A program made the position numbers and the translations under genes. From contig NZ_PVZB01000030.1 in NCBI RefSeq assembly GCF_003002025.1, forward strand, positions 43,214-107,213: 64,000 nucleotides of DNA, in the 5' to 3' direction. Under the pieces are notes generated by a model. That model was given only the letters and a program-made list of their open reading frames with translations, was not told the DNA's origin and ran no database searches. How positions within the stretch are numbered: position 1 is the first letter of the stretch; each line of letters begins with the position of its first letter. This DNA comes from Paraburkholderia sp. BL25I1N1 (lineage in GTDB: Bacteria; Pseudomonadota; Gammaproteobacteria; Burkholderiales; Burkholderiaceae). Shown one piece after another: positions 17,577-26,991 of the stretch.

Positions 17577-18281
17577 TCAGGCAGCCATGCGCTGCTTATC
17601 GGGTGCTGCTGCGTTCACGCGTTTCAACCATTCTGCGATCTTCCCCTTAGGCTTGACATAGTCTGAGAACTCCCGCGCATACAGTAAAGCCTCAACCTGC
17701 ACTGACACTGCGATGTCCGCAAGACTAATTTTCTCGCCCACAAGCCATAACTGTTTTTGTAGCAATGCATCGAGAGCGTCCGCATGGCGTTTTGCGTCCT
17801 GTACGACTTGCTCTTGGGGCTTACGCCCAATGCCCTGTGCTGTAGCGATGGCGCTGCCTTTTTCGACCAACAAAGCCGGCAGGGCTTGCCGATCCACGTT
17901 AGGCATAGTGGCGGCGAACTCATCTACCACTCGTTCCACGTTTTGTGGCCAGCCGATCCGCATCAACACCTCATAGAAGTACAAACTCTCATCAGCCCAT
18001 TCCTCGATGATGTGTACGATTGCGCGATCGTGTGCGTCCGCTGGAATCACGGCCCGCTCAGGAAACGCCGCATCCAGATAGTACGCGATATCGGTCGAAT
18101 CCCAAACGACGTCCCCGTCATTACGAATCGCCGGAAACTTGCCGGTCGGACTTACATCCTTGAATTCCGCTACCTTGTCTCGCGGCACCTCCACGATTTC
18201 GTAGTGGAGGCCCTTATAACCGAGGATCTTACGGACCTTTGCGCAAAAAGGAGAGGTAGAGAATTGGTAGACGGTAATCAT
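17577..18281 (-). CDS. Glutathione S-transferase family protein
   Basis: A 234-residue protein with a thioredoxin-fold N-terminal domain (YQFSTSPFCAKVRKILGYKG, then PTGKFPAIRNDGDVVWDSTD with the cis-Pro and GSH-gamma-glutamyl region) and an all-helical C-terminal domain (EKISLADIAVSVQVEALLYA). Possible jobs are conjugation, isomerisation or ether/thioether cleavage. Encoded 7 bp after the aldehyde dehydrogenase in one operon. Substrate unknown. Confidence 0.87.
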   Translation of the reverse strand: MITVYQFSTSPFCAKVRKILGYKGLHYEIVEVPRDKVAEFKDVSPTGKFPAIRNDGDVVWDSTDIAYYLDAAFPERAVIPADAHDRAIVHIIEEWADESLYFYEVLMRIGWPQNVERVVDEFAATMPNVDRQALPALLVEKGSAIATAQGIGRKPQEQVVQDAKRHADALDALLQKQLWLVGEKISLADIAVSVQVEALLYAREFSDYVKPKGKIAEWLKRVNAAAPDKQRMAA

Positions 18282-18288
18282 CGTAGCC

Positions 18289-19722
18289 TCACAGCCGGAT
18301 AGTGACGCACTTCAATTGTGTATTGTGATGCAGCGCCTCAATACCCTTCTCGCGACCATAGCCGCTATTCTTGTACCCGCCGAACGGGGTCTCGATGCCT
18401 GCAGCGAAATAATCGTTAACGGTGACCTGGCCAGCCTCGACAGCCGCGACCATTCTCAAAGCGCGACCTATATCGCGCGTCCAGATTCCGGCTGCAAGGC
18501 CATATTCACTATCATTGCTAATACGAACAGCGTCGGCTTCATCGTCAAAGGGAATAACAACGCCAACTGGACCAAAGATCTCTTCTTGGGCGATGCGGGC
18601 CTTGGGATCAATCGATTCGTACAGAGCCGGACCGATGTAATTGCCAATCCTGCCCGGTGCCTCATCGGTCGAGCCGGCCAACAAGCGCGCCCCGTCTTTG
18701 ACAGCCATTTGAAGGGATTCACGGACTCGTTTATATTGTGCGTCCGTTGTGATTGCGCCAACATCGCTCGGAGCGTCAGCGCCCACTTGCAACGCGTTGA
18801 CCTTAGCGACGAGCAGTTCAACAAAGCGATCGTATGTGGTGCGTTGGACTAAGCAGCGCGTTCCCGCCCAACAAATCTGGCCCGCATTCCAAGTAAAGCC
18901 TCTTAGAACTCCGTTGGCAGCGGCTTCCAAGTCCGCATCGTCAAAGACGATATTGGGCGACTTTCCGCCGAGCTCAAGAGTCAGCGGGATAATACGCTCT
19001 GCCGCAATATGCCCTACCTCTCGTCCTGCCCTGACGCTGCCAGTGAAACTTACCTTCCGGACCAATGGATGTTCCACCAGCGCGCGCCCAGCTTCCTGTC
19101 CTCGACCAAGAACGACGTTCAGTATTCCCGGCGGAAGTCCGCACTCTTCGACGCACATTTTGGCGAACTCGATCAATGAGCTTGAGGTCTCTTCAGATGG
19201 CTTGGCAACGACAGCGTTGCCCACGGCCAGTGCAGGTGCCGCGGCCCGGCAGGCCTGATTTAGAGGGGCGTTCCAAGGCAGGATCGCACCAATGACGCCG
19301 TAAGGCTCCCGTCGTGTGTACGAGTGCAACCCGGCTCCAAGATTAATGACCTCGCCTTGATAATAATTCACCAAGCCGCCATAGAAGTCGAAATACTGAG
19401 CACAAACCTCTATCTCCGATCGCGCCTGCTGCAACTTTTTTCCAGCGTCCGCGGCTTCCAATTCGGCAAATCGGTCTATGTCGCGGCGCAGCATCTGTGC
19501 GATCGAAATCATGATGCGGCCGCGCTCCATTGGCCTGAGGTCTCTCCAAGCCGGATACGCTTCGTGAGAGCTTTTTACGGCCAGGTTAACATCCGCGGCG
19601 TTGCCTGCCGCGACTTCTCCGATCGGCGCACCGGTGGCCGGATTGGTGTTAGGAATGTATGCGTCGGCGGATGGGGCAACCGATCGACCAGCAATATAAT
19701 GGGTCAAACGTTGGCTAGACAT
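18289..19722 (-). CDS. NAD(P)-dependent aldehyde dehydrogenase
   Basis: Oxidises an aldehyde to the acid; 477 residues, of the betaine/general aldehyde dehydrogenase type. It has LPWNAPLNQ, the base Glu in LELGGKSPN, the nucleophile in GQICWAGTRC, and a C-terminal PFGGYKNSGYGREKG. The start at 19722 gives a normal N-terminus (MSSQRLTHYIAGR); 22 extra codons are open upstream. First gene of the ALDH-GST-IclR operon. A close paralogue is encoded at 36277-37719. Confidence 0.92.
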   Translation of the reverse strand: MSSQRLTHYIAGRSVAPSADAYIPNTNPATGAPIGEVAAGNAADVNLAVKSSHEAYPAWRDLRPMERGRIMISIAQMLRRDIDRFAELEAADAGKKLQQARSEIEVCAQYFDFYGGLVNYYQGEVINLGAGLHSYTRREPYGVIGAILPWNAPLNQACRAAAPALAVGNAVVAKPSEETSSSLIEFAKMCVEECGLPPGILNVVLGRGQEAGRALVEHPLVRKVSFTGSVRAGREVGHIAAERIIPLTLELGGKSPNIVFDDADLEAAANGVLRGFTWNAGQICWAGTRCLVQRTTYDRFVELLVAKVNALQVGADAPSDVGAITTDAQYKRVRESLQMAVKDGARLLAGSTDEAPGRIGNYIGPALYESIDPKARIAQEEIFGPVGVVIPFDDEADAVRISNDSEYGLAAGIWTRDIGRALRMVAAVEAGQVTVNDYFAAGIETPFGGYKNSGYGREKGIEALHHNTQLKCVTIRL

Positions 19723-19857
19723 GATGATATGGTCCTCGGGCGAATAGGGAGGAGCAAGCGGGCTCGAAATCCCCTTTGCAAGTTCCAAAGCCGACTTGAG
19801 TTCGTTAGCAAGGCTTTGGCGATTATTTATATTGCCGCCTCATCCCGAACACGATCC

Positions 19858-19886
19858 ATTTTAGCGTCACATATCACATATGTGAG
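19858..19886 (-). promoter_or_regulatory. Promoter and palindrome of the ALDH-GST-IclR operon
   Basis: On the minus strand CTCACA (-35, 19886-19881), a 17-bp spacer and TAAAAT (-10, 19863-19858). The palindrome ATCACATATGTGAG (19873-19886) covers the -35 box, and TATGTGA is repeated directly downstream. Third member of the ATCACA-NN-TGTGAT family. Confidence 0.6.
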
Positions 19887-19923
19887 GGCCGCCGCCCAGG
19901 CAGCCCCCTCGCGGATTTTCTCG

Positions 19924-20643
19924 TCAAGCAGCCAGGTAGCGATGTCGAAGCGCCTCATCAGCATTGAACGCTGCAATATCGTCATCGAAGACCACGCTAC
20001 CCTGATTAATCACCACCGCCCGCGACGCAACTCCCATACAGAATCGCATGTTCTGCTCCGCGAGAACCAAGGTCATTCCAGCCTGCCGCAATTGCTGCAG
20101 CAAGAGTTGGAGCTGATCCATAACTAATGGCGATAGACCTTGGCTGGGCTCGTCCAGCAACATTATTAAGGGGTTGCCTAACAATGCACGCGCGATCACC
20201 AGCATCTGTTGCTGCCCTCCTGATAGGGTGCCGGCGCCCTTTCGTCGTGCATCCCATAGCATCGGAAAGACTGAATAAACGCGTTCAAGAGTCCATTCGC
20301 ACCCGCCGTCGGCGCCCGCCTTCATCCCGAGCGTAAGATTGGCTTCGACACTTTGGCGACGGAACACTTGCCGATCTTCCGGTACATAGGCTACGCCAAG
20401 ACGGGCGATGTGCTCTGGGCGACAGCCTCGAGCCGGATGGCCCGACACCTGGATGATGCCGTTGCGCACGTCAGCCAAGCCCATTATTGATTTCAATGTC
20501 GTGCTCTTGCCGGCTCCGTTGCGGCCAAGCAATGCAACGGAATCCCCCCGATGCACGTCGAAGCTAACACCGAAAAGTGCCCGACTGGCCCCATAGAACG
20601 AATCGACGCCCTTAATGTTCAACATATCGTTGGTCGCGCTCAC
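19924..20643 (-). CDS. livF: Branched-chain-type ABC transporter ATP-binding protein LivF
   Basis: A 239-residue ATPase with Walker A LGRNGAGKSTT, signature LSGGQQQM and Walker B IMLLDEPSQGL, in the LivF subgroup (VAYVPEDRQVFRRQSVEANL). It energises import together with the fused LivM-LivG and LivH. The start overlaps the end of the upstream fused gene by 4 bp. Last gene of the liv operon. Confidence 0.93.
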   Translation of the reverse strand: MSATNDMLNIKGVDSFYGASRALFGVSFDVHRGDSVALLGRNGAGKSTTLKSIMGLADVRNGIIQVSGHPARGCRPEHIARLGVAYVPEDRQVFRRQSVEANLTLGMKAGADGGCEWTLERVYSVFPMLWDARRKGAGTLSGGQQQMLVIARALLGNPLIMLLDEPSQGLSPLVMDQLQLLLQQLRQAGMTLVLAEQNMRFCMGVASRAVVINQGSVVFDDDIAAFNADEALRHRYLAA

Positions 20644-22451
20644 GTCGCTGCCCCCAGCACCGCCGGGTCGGCGATCTCATCACGCTCACCGGTGCTGCCC
20701 AGGTACGCTTCGATAACCCTCGTGTCACACCGGACCTGCGCTGGGGGGCCTTGAGTAAGCAAGGCGCCCTGCGCCAACACAACCACATGTTCCGCGATCG
20801 AGAACACGATATCCATGTCATGTTCGATGAAGACGACCGTCAGCTTGTGGCTTTCCCACAGTTGTTGGATGGTCCGCATCATCTTCCAGCGCTCGTCTGG
20901 CCCCATGCCTGCCGTAGGCTCGTCGAGTAGCAATACACGCGGTTCAAGCATCAGAGCGAGCGCAATATCCAACATTTTCTGGTCACCGTGGCTCAACTCG
21001 GAAACGGGACGATGTGCAACGTCGCCCAGATTCACCAGTCCGATTACACGTTGCGCACGTGCTGCTCCCTTCGGAGTGGGACAGGTCCTGAAAACTCCAG
21101 GCAGACCCAAATAGTCTGGATCTCCTACGGCGGATAGCGCTTCGTAAGCGGTCATCGAAGGAAACAGGCTTGCGACCTGGAACGCCCGCGCCAATCCCAT
21201 TCGCACAATCTTACGCGTGGGCACGCCAGTGATCGGTGCGTTGCCTAGTAAGACCGCCCCGTCGTCCGGCTGCAATGCACCGGCCATCAAATTGAAAAGT
21301 GTGGTCTTTCCCGCACCGTTTGGGCCGATAATTGCGGTCAAGGATCCGGACGGGAATTGCAGGGATACGTCCCGTGTGACCTTCTGTCCGCCAAATCGCT
21401 TCTCTAAATGTTCAACCTGTAGCGTCCCACCATTCTCTTTTGGCGAAGCTGCAGCAAAAGAGGCCGCGCCCTCGCTGCCGTGCGGTGAAACTGCACGCCG
21501 CCGATTTTTCAAGATACCCGTAACCTTCCCATAGACAACGTCGGCTGGACTACGCCGAAGGCCGAGCACTATAACCAACAGCACACTGCCAAGCACCAGA
21601 CCGGTATGGCCGGAAGATGCGCTCGTCACATAAATGAGACCATTCAAGATTCCATATCCAATGAGCGGCCCCAGGAAAAGTTGGCTACCGCCAAGCAAGA
21701 TCGCAAAGATGGCGTCTCCTGATGCCGTCCACGCTGCAAATGTCGGATACGCGCCCGCGACCATGAACGTCGCCAGGCCGCCCGCGACCCCCGCGAACGC
21801 ACCTGCGATTGTGAAAGCCGCAAGACGAGCCGAGTATACGTTTACACCAAGGCAAGCCGCACGGTCGGCGTTATCGCGGATCATCTGTAACGTTGTCCCG
21901 AATGCGCTCCGTGTGACATAGCGTAAAAGCATCACCGCCGCAAAGAAAAACGTAGCAATGAACACGTAGCGTTCAGTTCCTGTTGAAATGTCTAACCCAG
22001 CCACAGTAAGGCTCGCCGCACGGACCGATAAGCCGGAATCACCGCCTGTGTAATTGCTCGCCGCGTTTAAAGTGTTGGCGAATACCATGGCGAAAGCTAA
22101 CGTGATAAACGAGAAGTATGTGTCTTTCAGTCGGACGCAAAAAATTCCTACTACCAAAGACGCCAACGTAGTCACTAACACGGATAACCCAAATGATCCC
22201 AGCACACCATACTCGTTTCCGAGGAACCAAGAGAAGCTATAAGCCCCGAGCGCGAAGAACATGGCATGACCAAAAGATACAAGCCCGGTTTTCCCGACCA
22301 GAAGGTTTAGCGACATCGCCATCAGACCATACACTAGCGTGTAACTCACGAAATCCTGCAGCGTGATGTTATGCAAAATGACAGGAATGACCAATAGCAG
22401 CACCGCCAATCCATATTTTACGAGCACCCGTAAGAAGCTAACTTTTGCCAT
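20640..22451 (-). CDS. Fused ABC permease-ATPase (LivM-LivG)
   Basis: A 603-residue fusion. Residues 1 to about 310 are a multi-helix LivM-type permease (LMAMSLNLLVGKTGLVSFGHA), then a linker, then a LivG-type ATPase from about residue 345 (Walker A IGPNGAGKTTLFN, signature LSHGDQKM, Walker B VLLLDEPTAGMG). Both halves keep all key motifs, and no stop or frameshift separates them. Such fusions are known in this transporter family. It is the second membrane subunit of the importer, 10 bp after livH. Confidence 0.92.
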   Translation of the reverse strand: MAKVSFLRVLVKYGLAVLLLVIPVILHNITLQDFVSYTLVYGLMAMSLNLLVGKTGLVSFGHAMFFALGAYSFSWFLGNEYGVLGSFGLSVLVTTLASLVVGIFCVRLKDTYFSFITLAFAMVFANTLNAASNYTGGDSGLSVRAASLTVAGLDISTGTERYVFIATFFFAAVMLLRYVTRSAFGTTLQMIRDNADRAACLGVNVYSARLAAFTIAGAFAGVAGGLATFMVAGAYPTFAAWTASGDAIFAILLGGSQLFLGPLIGYGILNGLIYVTSASSGHTGLVLGSVLLVIVLGLRRSPADVVYGKVTGILKNRRRAVSPHGSEGAASFAAASPKENGGTLQVEHLEKRFGGQKVTRDVSLQFPSGSLTAIIGPNGAGKTTLFNLMAGALQPDDGAVLLGNAPITGVPTRKIVRMGLARAFQVASLFPSMTAYEALSAVGDPDYLGLPGVFRTCPTPKGAARAQRVIGLVNLGDVAHRPVSELSHGDQKMLDIALALMLEPRVLLLDEPTAGMGPDERWKMMRTIQQLWESHKLTVVFIEHDMDIVFSIAEHVVVLAQGALLTQGPPAQVRCDTRVIEAYLGSTGERDEIADPAVLGAAT

Positions 22452-22461
22452 GTCCTATTCC

Positions 22462-23367
22462 TCAAGGTCTTTCATGGACAGCGAACAATCCTGTCGGTTT
22501 AACACACAGCACAATAAGCATTGCAACGAATGTCAGACCCTCTGTAAATAGAGGCATCGCAATTGAGCCATACGATCGCGTCAAGCCGATGAACAGCGCC
22601 GCAAGCAACGCTCCGAAAATCGATCCCATCCCGCCGATAACTGTCACGACGAAGCACTCGATCAGGATAGAAAAGCCAACACCGGGCATCGTTGCGCGCA
22701 TCGGCGATGCAAGAGATCCCGCCAAGCCGGCAAGACCACAACCTACCGCGACGACAACCGCAGCATAGAGTCGAGTATTTATCCCCAGCGCTGCGGCCAT
22801 CTTGGGAACCTCCGCGACTGCTTGCACCGCGCGGCCAAAGCCGGAGCGGTTAATTAGCAGCCAACTCGCGATCCCTACCGTTGCCGAGATCCCGATAAGC
22901 ACGAGGTAATAAACCGGCACCACACCCCCGCCGAGCTGCACGGGAGGCAACTGCATGGCCTCTGGCATGCCGGTAGACAATGCTGCACTACCCCAGAAGA
23001 TCTTGACCAGATCGTCTGCTATCAAAACGACGCCATAGCATCCGAGCAGTATCATCAGCGGGTTCGAATCTTTGACACGACTGATAACCGTGCGCTCGAA
23101 CAGGGCTCCGCTTGCGGCCACCAGGAGCGTCGCGCCGATCACAGCGACGAGAAAGCTCCCGTTCGCACGATAGAACGCGATGGTAAAGTAAGCGCCTAAC
23201 ATGTAGAACGTGCCGTGGGCGAAGTTTGTGACCCTTAACACGCCAAATACAAGCGTGAGCCCAGAGGCTGCCAAAAACAACAGGAAGGCGATGACCAACC
23301 CAGTCATCGTTTGCGTTACCAGACACGGTGCGCTTACTAGACACTCGGTCAATGCAGTGAGATCCAT
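22462..23367 (-). CDS. livH: Branched-chain-type ABC transporter permease LivH
   Basis: A 301-residue inner-membrane permease with about eight hydrophobic helices. The family stretch LTLVFGVLRVTNFAHGTFYM occurs near residues 37-56, and VIGGMGSIFGALLAAL near the end. It forms the translocation path with the LivM half of the fused protein. 14 bp downstream of the binding-protein gene. Confidence 0.93.
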   Translation of the reverse strand: MDLTALTECLVSAPCLVTQTMTGLVIAFLLFLAASGLTLVFGVLRVTNFAHGTFYMLGAYFTIAFYRANGSFLVAVIGATLLVAASGALFERTVISRVKDSNPLMILLGCYGVVLIADDLVKIFWGSAALSTGMPEAMQLPPVQLGGGVVPVYYLVLIGISATVGIASWLLINRSGFGRAVQAVAEVPKMAAALGINTRLYAAVVVAVGCGLAGLAGSLASPMRATMPGVGFSILIECFVVTVIGGMGSIFGALLAALFIGLTRSYGSIAMPLFTEGLTFVAMLIVLCVKPTGLFAVHERP

Positions 23368-23381
23368 TGGCTACACTCCTA

Positions 23382-24665
23382 TTAAACGTAGTTACTACGC
23401 TTCAGCCACGCTGTTTCGGATTCCAGAACTTGGTCCCAATTAACCGACTCGAAACTTTTCACGAACGGTTCGGCCGATTGGGCCATTCCAAATCCCAATG
23501 GATATCGAATCACTGCGTTATCGGCCGCACGCATGGTCACTTTGCCGTCGAGCCCGTACGGTACTTGCACGGTCGAGCCACGAATGGCCTGAGCCATTTT
23601 GTCGACCCGCAGTTCGCCGCCGGTTGCAGTCAATGCATTCACCGCAAGTTGGGCCGCCAACGCAGCTTGCCATGACCAGGTAGTCGGCCTGATTCCGCCA
23701 CTTGTCTTCACGATTGCGTCGTGCCACGCTCGATTTTCTGCAGTAGGCGGATAGACCATACTGTAACGACTGCCCGTGTATGCAACCGGGGGAATCTGCT
23801 TGACTTTGTCGATCACGCCATATTCGGAGAGATCCGGCATGAACACGGCCCGATTACTGAACAACCCATAAAGATTCCCTTGCTCCATCAGCGAGAGAAG
23901 ATCTCCGCTGAAGCATAGGGAATATATGACGTCGGCTTTCGAGGAAAGCATCTTTGTGACAACCTCCGTGTAATCGGAGGCGCCGAGCTTGGGCCAACTT
24001 TGACTGACAACGTTCAGGCTGCTGCCGAAACGTTTGCAGTTGTCAACGAACAGCTGTGTCACGTCACGCCCGTACTGATAGTCGGGCGAGCAGGTCGCCA
24101 ATCTCCCATAAGATCGCTCTTTTGCTAAGCGGGTGAACCACAATGCTCCGCCCGCCGCGTCATGCACACCCTGTCGTGAAGTACGAAACACGTGTGGGGA
24201 TCGCTGTTTGGGATCTGCGGTTAAAGCCGAATACTCCGCGGCCGTGTGAAAGAAAAGGACATCGCTGGTTCGAGCCACTTCGTTGACAGCGGCTGCGCCT
24301 GCCGAGGTTTCAGCCGCGATAATAATCCGGCATCCGTCCGAGTTCATCAGATTGCGAACATTCTTCACCGCCTCCTCGGGCAACGCACGCGAGTCACGAA
24401 CAAGCAGTTCCAGCTTCCGGCCATTGATCCCGCCAGATGCATTAACTTTGTCGAAAAGGAACTTCACGGCGGCAACGCTGCTAGTACCGGTCAAGGCGAC
24501 GGGACCGCTGGTTATGCATGACATGCCGACCTTGATACTCCCAGACTGAGCGCGACCAATTAAAGGAGAAGTCGCCAGAACTGCGCCGCTTGCCAAGCGT
24601 ATAAACGAGCGGCGAGAAATTTGATGTTCCACGTGTTGTCTCCGAACTGTTGTTTTGACATTCAT
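23382..24665 (-). CDS. ABC transporter substrate-binding protein (LivK-like, Tat signal)
   Basis: A 427-residue periplasmic binding protein of the leucine/amide-binding type (Peripla_BP_6), including IKVGMSCITSGPVALTG and DSRALPEEAVKN. The N-terminus carries a twin-arginine pattern SRRSFIRLASG and a hydrophobic stretch ending near GRAQS, so export by Tat is likely. First gene of the liv operon, with a promoter and LacI-type operator about 125-150 bp upstream. Liv-type systems in catabolic islands often import aromatic or carboxylic acids rather than amino acids; the ligand here is unknown. Confidence 0.9.
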   Translation of the reverse strand: MNVKTTVRRQHVEHQISRRSFIRLASGAVLATSPLIGRAQSGSIKVGMSCITSGPVALTGTSSVAAVKFLFDKVNASGGINGRKLELLVRDSRALPEEAVKNVRNLMNSDGCRIIIAAETSAGAAAVNEVARTSDVLFFHTAAEYSALTADPKQRSPHVFRTSRQGVHDAAGGALWFTRLAKERSYGRLATCSPDYQYGRDVTQLFVDNCKRFGSSLNVVSQSWPKLGASDYTEVVTKMLSSKADVIYSLCFSGDLLSLMEQGNLYGLFSNRAVFMPDLSEYGVIDKVKQIPPVAYTGSRYSMVYPPTAENRAWHDAIVKTSGGIRPTTWSWQAALAAQLAVNALTATGGELRVDKMAQAIRGSTVQVPYGLDGKVTMRAADNAVIRYPLGFGMAQSAEPFVKSFESVNWDQVLESETAWLKRSNYV

Positions 24666-24787
24666 TGCAGCACCGCATCACGCAGCGCCGATCGGAAAGG
24701 TTGAGCTTAGCGGCCGACTCCTTCCGCTCCGGTCAGCGAGAGGCTTGCCTGAGACATGTAGACCCGGTAAGCCCGAGTCGACAATCC

Positions 24788-24816
24788 ATGCTATGAGATA
24801 TTTAACACGTGTGCAA
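24788..24816 (-). promoter_or_regulatory. Promoter with overlapping LacI-type operator, liv operon
   Basis: On the minus strand TTGCAC (-35, 24816-24811), 17-bp spacer, TAGCAT (-10, 24793-24788). The palindrome TTGCACACGTGTTAA overlaps the -35 box, in the same geometry as the maoC and alcohol dehydrogenase promoters. Confidence 0.7.
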
Positions 24817-25488
24817 TAGAGCTTTCCCTGACGCTTCTGCGCTCCGCCTATTAAGCGCTACGTGCAATACGCGCCGCAAAGCCATCCTTCAATATAGCTG
24901 CTCGCGAGCAGGTCAAAGCCGGCGTCCGCTCGCTTATAGATTTGAATGATCAGGACGAGATAAGAAGAAATGCGAACGAATGAATGCAGACCATGCAGAC
25001 CCAGCGCGGACGAAGGGGTGGCCGCGCTTCGCGACTGCTGAGCGCCCACGGCTAACGCTCCCGCTGGACTTCCTGAGACGCCATTCGGACGGCGGAAAAT
25101 TTCAGCTTGAGCGGACGCAGAGGCAGAGATCCGTTCCACCCCATATGCCATGGGAAGAAGAAAACGTTCTGTGAAGCATATCGAGAAAATTTTAACGTTT
25201 CCCGCATGCTGTATCGATCGGCTAGTGAAATGAGTTAGAAATTCGCTGAATTTGCCCGATCGCTGTTTTGGCTTTGCATAACCATCCTTGTTCAACGAGG
25301 ACGCGATAACCGGAGACATTTCAGTGGTTCCCTCCGAAACATGCATCTGCGGCCTCAGCCGGCGACAGGCCGCCGTGGAAGTAGCCTCGGAGACGCTTTA
25401 TGATCGTCGCGTAAGGGTGAAACGGCGGCCGCACAAGATTCGCTGCGACGTCAGATCAATCCGCAGATGGCCCAATTGGGCTGCACTC
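24817..25488. other. Gene-poor stretch between the liv and etf regions
   Basis: No recognisable gene. One minus-strand frame (25319-24858, 153 codons) has a GGAGGG site 10 bp before its ATG, but its product has an odd composition and resembles no family I know; it may be chance or a decayed gene. Confidence 0.35.
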
Positions 25489-25725
25489 CTAGGAAACACT
25501 CATTGCCGGACGCTTGGCCTCAGGCGGGAACACGCACCAGGCGCCGTCATGGTGGCGGAAGAAGAAAATTGCAAACGAACCTGCAGGTCTCGATGCCTCG
25601 ACGCAGATATACCCTCTCGGACTCGAGCTTGTCCGACTGAATCGGGTTATGCGAACCGGCACCGCCGGCGTTGGCGCAAACCATTTTTCGACGAGCGTAC
25701 GCAAGGACTTCTCCGCTTTTTCCAT
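25489..25725 (-). CDS. Small hypothetical protein (78 aa)
   Basis: A short basic protein starting MEKAEKSLRTLVEKWF, with a central ICVEASRPAGSFAIFFFRH and an ending rich in Trp and Pro. A strong GAGGGAG site lies 6 bp before the ATG. The pattern recalls small conserved hypothetical proteins scattered over Burkholderia secondary replicons, but I cannot name a family or function. Isolated from its neighbours. Confidence 0.5.
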   Translation of the reverse strand: MEKAEKSLRTLVEKWFAPTPAVPVRITRFSRTSSSPRGYICVEASRPAGSFAIFFFRHHDGAWCVFPPEAKRPAMSVS

Positions 25726-25971
25726 GGGTCTCTCCCTCAACTCGATGCCGGTGCAGCTGTCGTGGCTTGCTGCAATCGCCATCGCGCAGCTTGAGCCACC
25801 GCAAATTCGATCACTTCGCGCGATCCGCAGAGGATTATCTTGACGACGTGTCGATGGACAACATGGCGCATACCTTGTATGCGAATTTCTAACTCAGGGC
25901 ACTAGCACCGGGCCAGTCCGCGGTGATATTCTGAGGAGCCAAACCTGACGACATCATAGGCCCGACGAAAG

Positions 25972-26012
25972 CAAGGACAGGACGACGCGCTTTTATCGCC
26001 CTTCTGTCCTTG
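25972..26012 (-). terminator. Hairpin downstream of etfA
   Basis: Perfect 9-bp arms CAAGGACAG/CTGTCCTTG with a 23-nt loop, starting 16 bp after the etfA stop on the minus strand. No long T-run. The remaining 240 bp up to the small hypothetical gene show nothing else. Confidence 0.45.
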
Positions 26013-26027
26013 TGAGATCGGTGCCTT

Positions 26028-26981
26028 CTACACTGTAACGCCGTCAAGGGCGTCAACTAACTCAGGCACAATGGCGAACAGATCGCCGACAAGTCCGTAG
26101 TCGGCCACGCTGAAGATTGGTGCTTCCGGATCTTTGTTGATGGCCACGATGACCTTCGAATCTTTCATGCCAGCAAGATGCTGGATTGCTCCAGAGATGC
26201 CAACTGCGATGTAAAGCTGGGGCGCGACAATCTTACCTGTCTGTCCGACCTGCGAGTCATTTGGCGCATAGCCTGCGTCGACCGCCGCGCGGCTGGCGCC
26301 AAGTGCAGCACCCAGCTTGTCCGCTAGCGGTGCGAGGACTTCGTTGAACTTGTCACTACTGCCGAGCGCTCGTCCACCAGAAACGATAATCTTGGCCGAC
26401 GCAAGATCCGGTCTATCGCTCTTAGTACTCTCCTCTTTAACGAACTGAGTTCTGCCGTCGCCAGCGACCGCCTCAATAAGCTCGACTGTGGCACTGCCAC
26501 CGTGAGCCGGGACTGGGTCGAAAGCGGATGTCCGGACGGTGATCACCTTGCGAGCATCGACACTTTGCACGGTCGCAATAGCGTTGCCGGCATAGATGGG
26601 GCGCTCGAATGTATCATCGCTCACAACTCTGATAATTTCGCTGACCTGCGCGACATCCAGCTTGGCGGCGACACGAGGAGCCACATTCTTCCCATTAGCC
26701 GTCGCAGGAAAAACAAAGTGGGTGTACGCAGGGTCTGCGGCGACCGCGAGAACTTGTGATGCCACGTTTTCGGCCAGGCCGTGAGACAAACTATCTCCAT
26801 CGGCGTGCAGAACTTTACTTACACCTGTGATCTTTGCGGCTGATGCAGCCACAGTTCCAGCATTAAAGCCCACCACCAGGACGTGGACATCCACGTTGAA
26901 ATTCGCAGCCGCCGCTACGGCGCTGAGTGTGACTGACTTGATACCAACACCGTCGTGATCTGCAATGACTAGGATACTCAT
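26028..26981 (-). CDS. etfA: Electron transfer flavoprotein alpha subunit
   Basis: A 317-residue FAD-binding subunit of ETF, which takes electrons from acyl-CoA dehydrogenases and delivers them to ETF-QO. The C-terminal FAD domain is complete: VSGGRALGSSDKF, DSQVGQTGKIVAP, AVGISGAIQHLAGM and INKDPEAPIFSVADYG. Last gene of the five-gene minus operon, 11 bp after etfB. Confidence 0.96.
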   Translation of the reverse strand: MSILVIADHDGVGIKSVTLSAVAAAANFNVDVHVLVVGFNAGTVAASAAKITGVSKVLHADGDSLSHGLAENVASQVLAVAADPAYTHFVFPATANGKNVAPRVAAKLDVAQVSEIIRVVSDDTFERPIYAGNAIATVQSVDARKVITVRTSAFDPVPAHGGSATVELIEAVAGDGRTQFVKEESTKSDRPDLASAKIIVSGGRALGSSDKFNEVLAPLADKLGAALGASRAAVDAGYAPNDSQVGQTGKIVAPQLYIAVGISGAIQHLAGMKDSKVIVAINKDPEAPIFSVADYGLVGDLFAIVPELVDALDGVTV

Positions 26982-26991
26982 AACGTTACTC

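Noticed and set aside
24188..24195. ACACGTGT core inside the substrate-binding protein gene
   Set aside because: Coding, outer bases do not match, no promoter nearby.
24858..25319. 153-codon minus-strand frame with a GGAGGG site
   Set aside because: Composition unlike neighbouring genes and no recognisable family; kept only as a remark in the gap entry.
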